From assembly GCF_047496725.1 (NCBI RefSeq), contig NC_132971.1:17912001-17976000 (forward strand): a stretch of 64,000 bases of DNA, read 5' to 3'. Below, piece after piece: positions 63,691 through 64,000 of the stretch. Position numbers and translations under genes: made by a program. This DNA comes from Anoplolepis gracilipes (Eukaryota > Arthropoda > Insecta > Hymenoptera > Formicidae). Numbering within the stretch: the first letter of the stretch is position 1; every line of letters starts with the position of its first letter. The notes beneath the pieces were generated by a model, which saw nothing but the letters and a program-made list of their open reading frames with translations, searched no databases and was not told the origin of the DNA.

Positions 63691-64000
63691 TTTTTATACA
63701 TTTATACGGTTTTATAAAATTGCTACTAGAGATAGATAAATAAAATTTATTTTTATTATTTAAATATATATAACACACATAAATACAAGAAATTTTAATT
63801 ACTTTATAATAATAATTAATGTTAATTATTTTATAATAACAGTTTCTTTATACAGAAATAAGCTATATATTATGAAAATAGTATGTATGTTAATTGTAAA
63901 TAAATATATATACGTATTTCTTAGAGAAATAAAAATATGTTTAAAATAAAATTACAATACGTTTTAAAAACATAAAAGTATACATAATTGCTATAAAATA

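Overview
The window is AT-rich animal DNA with spliced genes, TATA/TCAGT-type promoters and many short dinucleotide repeats. It looks like an insect, probably a hymenopteran. I infer this from the proteins (an arthropod NorpA-type phospholipase C and cuticle-type secreted proteins) and from base composition; the species cannot be named from the sequence.

Left part (1-26.8 kb): two head-to-tail copies of a norpA-type phosphoinositide phospholipase C beta gene on the + strand. Copy 1 starts before the window, so only the end of its exon 1 is visible, and it stops at 10055. Copy 2 is complete (14324-24654, 18 exons, 1115 predicted residues). Corresponding exon ends lie about 14.43 kb apart at the start, and the introns are also nearly identical, so the duplication is recent. 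The duplicated block also carried the 3' part of the next gene, a small secreted His/Asp-rich protein on the - strand. The intact version is at 25761-26703, and a truncated, stop-bearing relic is at 11195-11740. Copy 2 differs from copy 1 in mostly derived ways: a His-to-Tyr change beside a catalytic Glu, many substitutions, and a 2-base deletion that replaces its C-terminal tail.

Right part (27.9-64 kb): a one-directional (- strand) array of eight small secreted-protein genes. They are one Tyr/Pro/Gln-rich protein, five Val/Pro-rich VPV-repeat proteins (tentatively Vajk-like cuticular proteins), and two Ala-rich coiled-coil paralogues. With the His/Asp-rich gene they share one architecture: a TATA box, often an arthropod TCAGT initiator, a coding first exon of only 12-18 nt, a phase-0 intron splitting the signal peptide, and then the hydrophobic core at the start of exon 2. 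This suggests co-expressed extracellular-matrix or cuticle proteins.

Between genes there are long AT-rich stretches with microsatellites, palindromes and MITE-like hairpins. One composite tRNA-derived (SINE-like) insertion sits inside an intron of norpA copy 2. I saw no rRNA genes, functional tRNA genes, CRISPR arrays or intact transposase genes. All exon borders were read by eye from GT/AG sites, frame continuity and comparison of paralogues. Family comparisons with Drosophila proteins are from memory.
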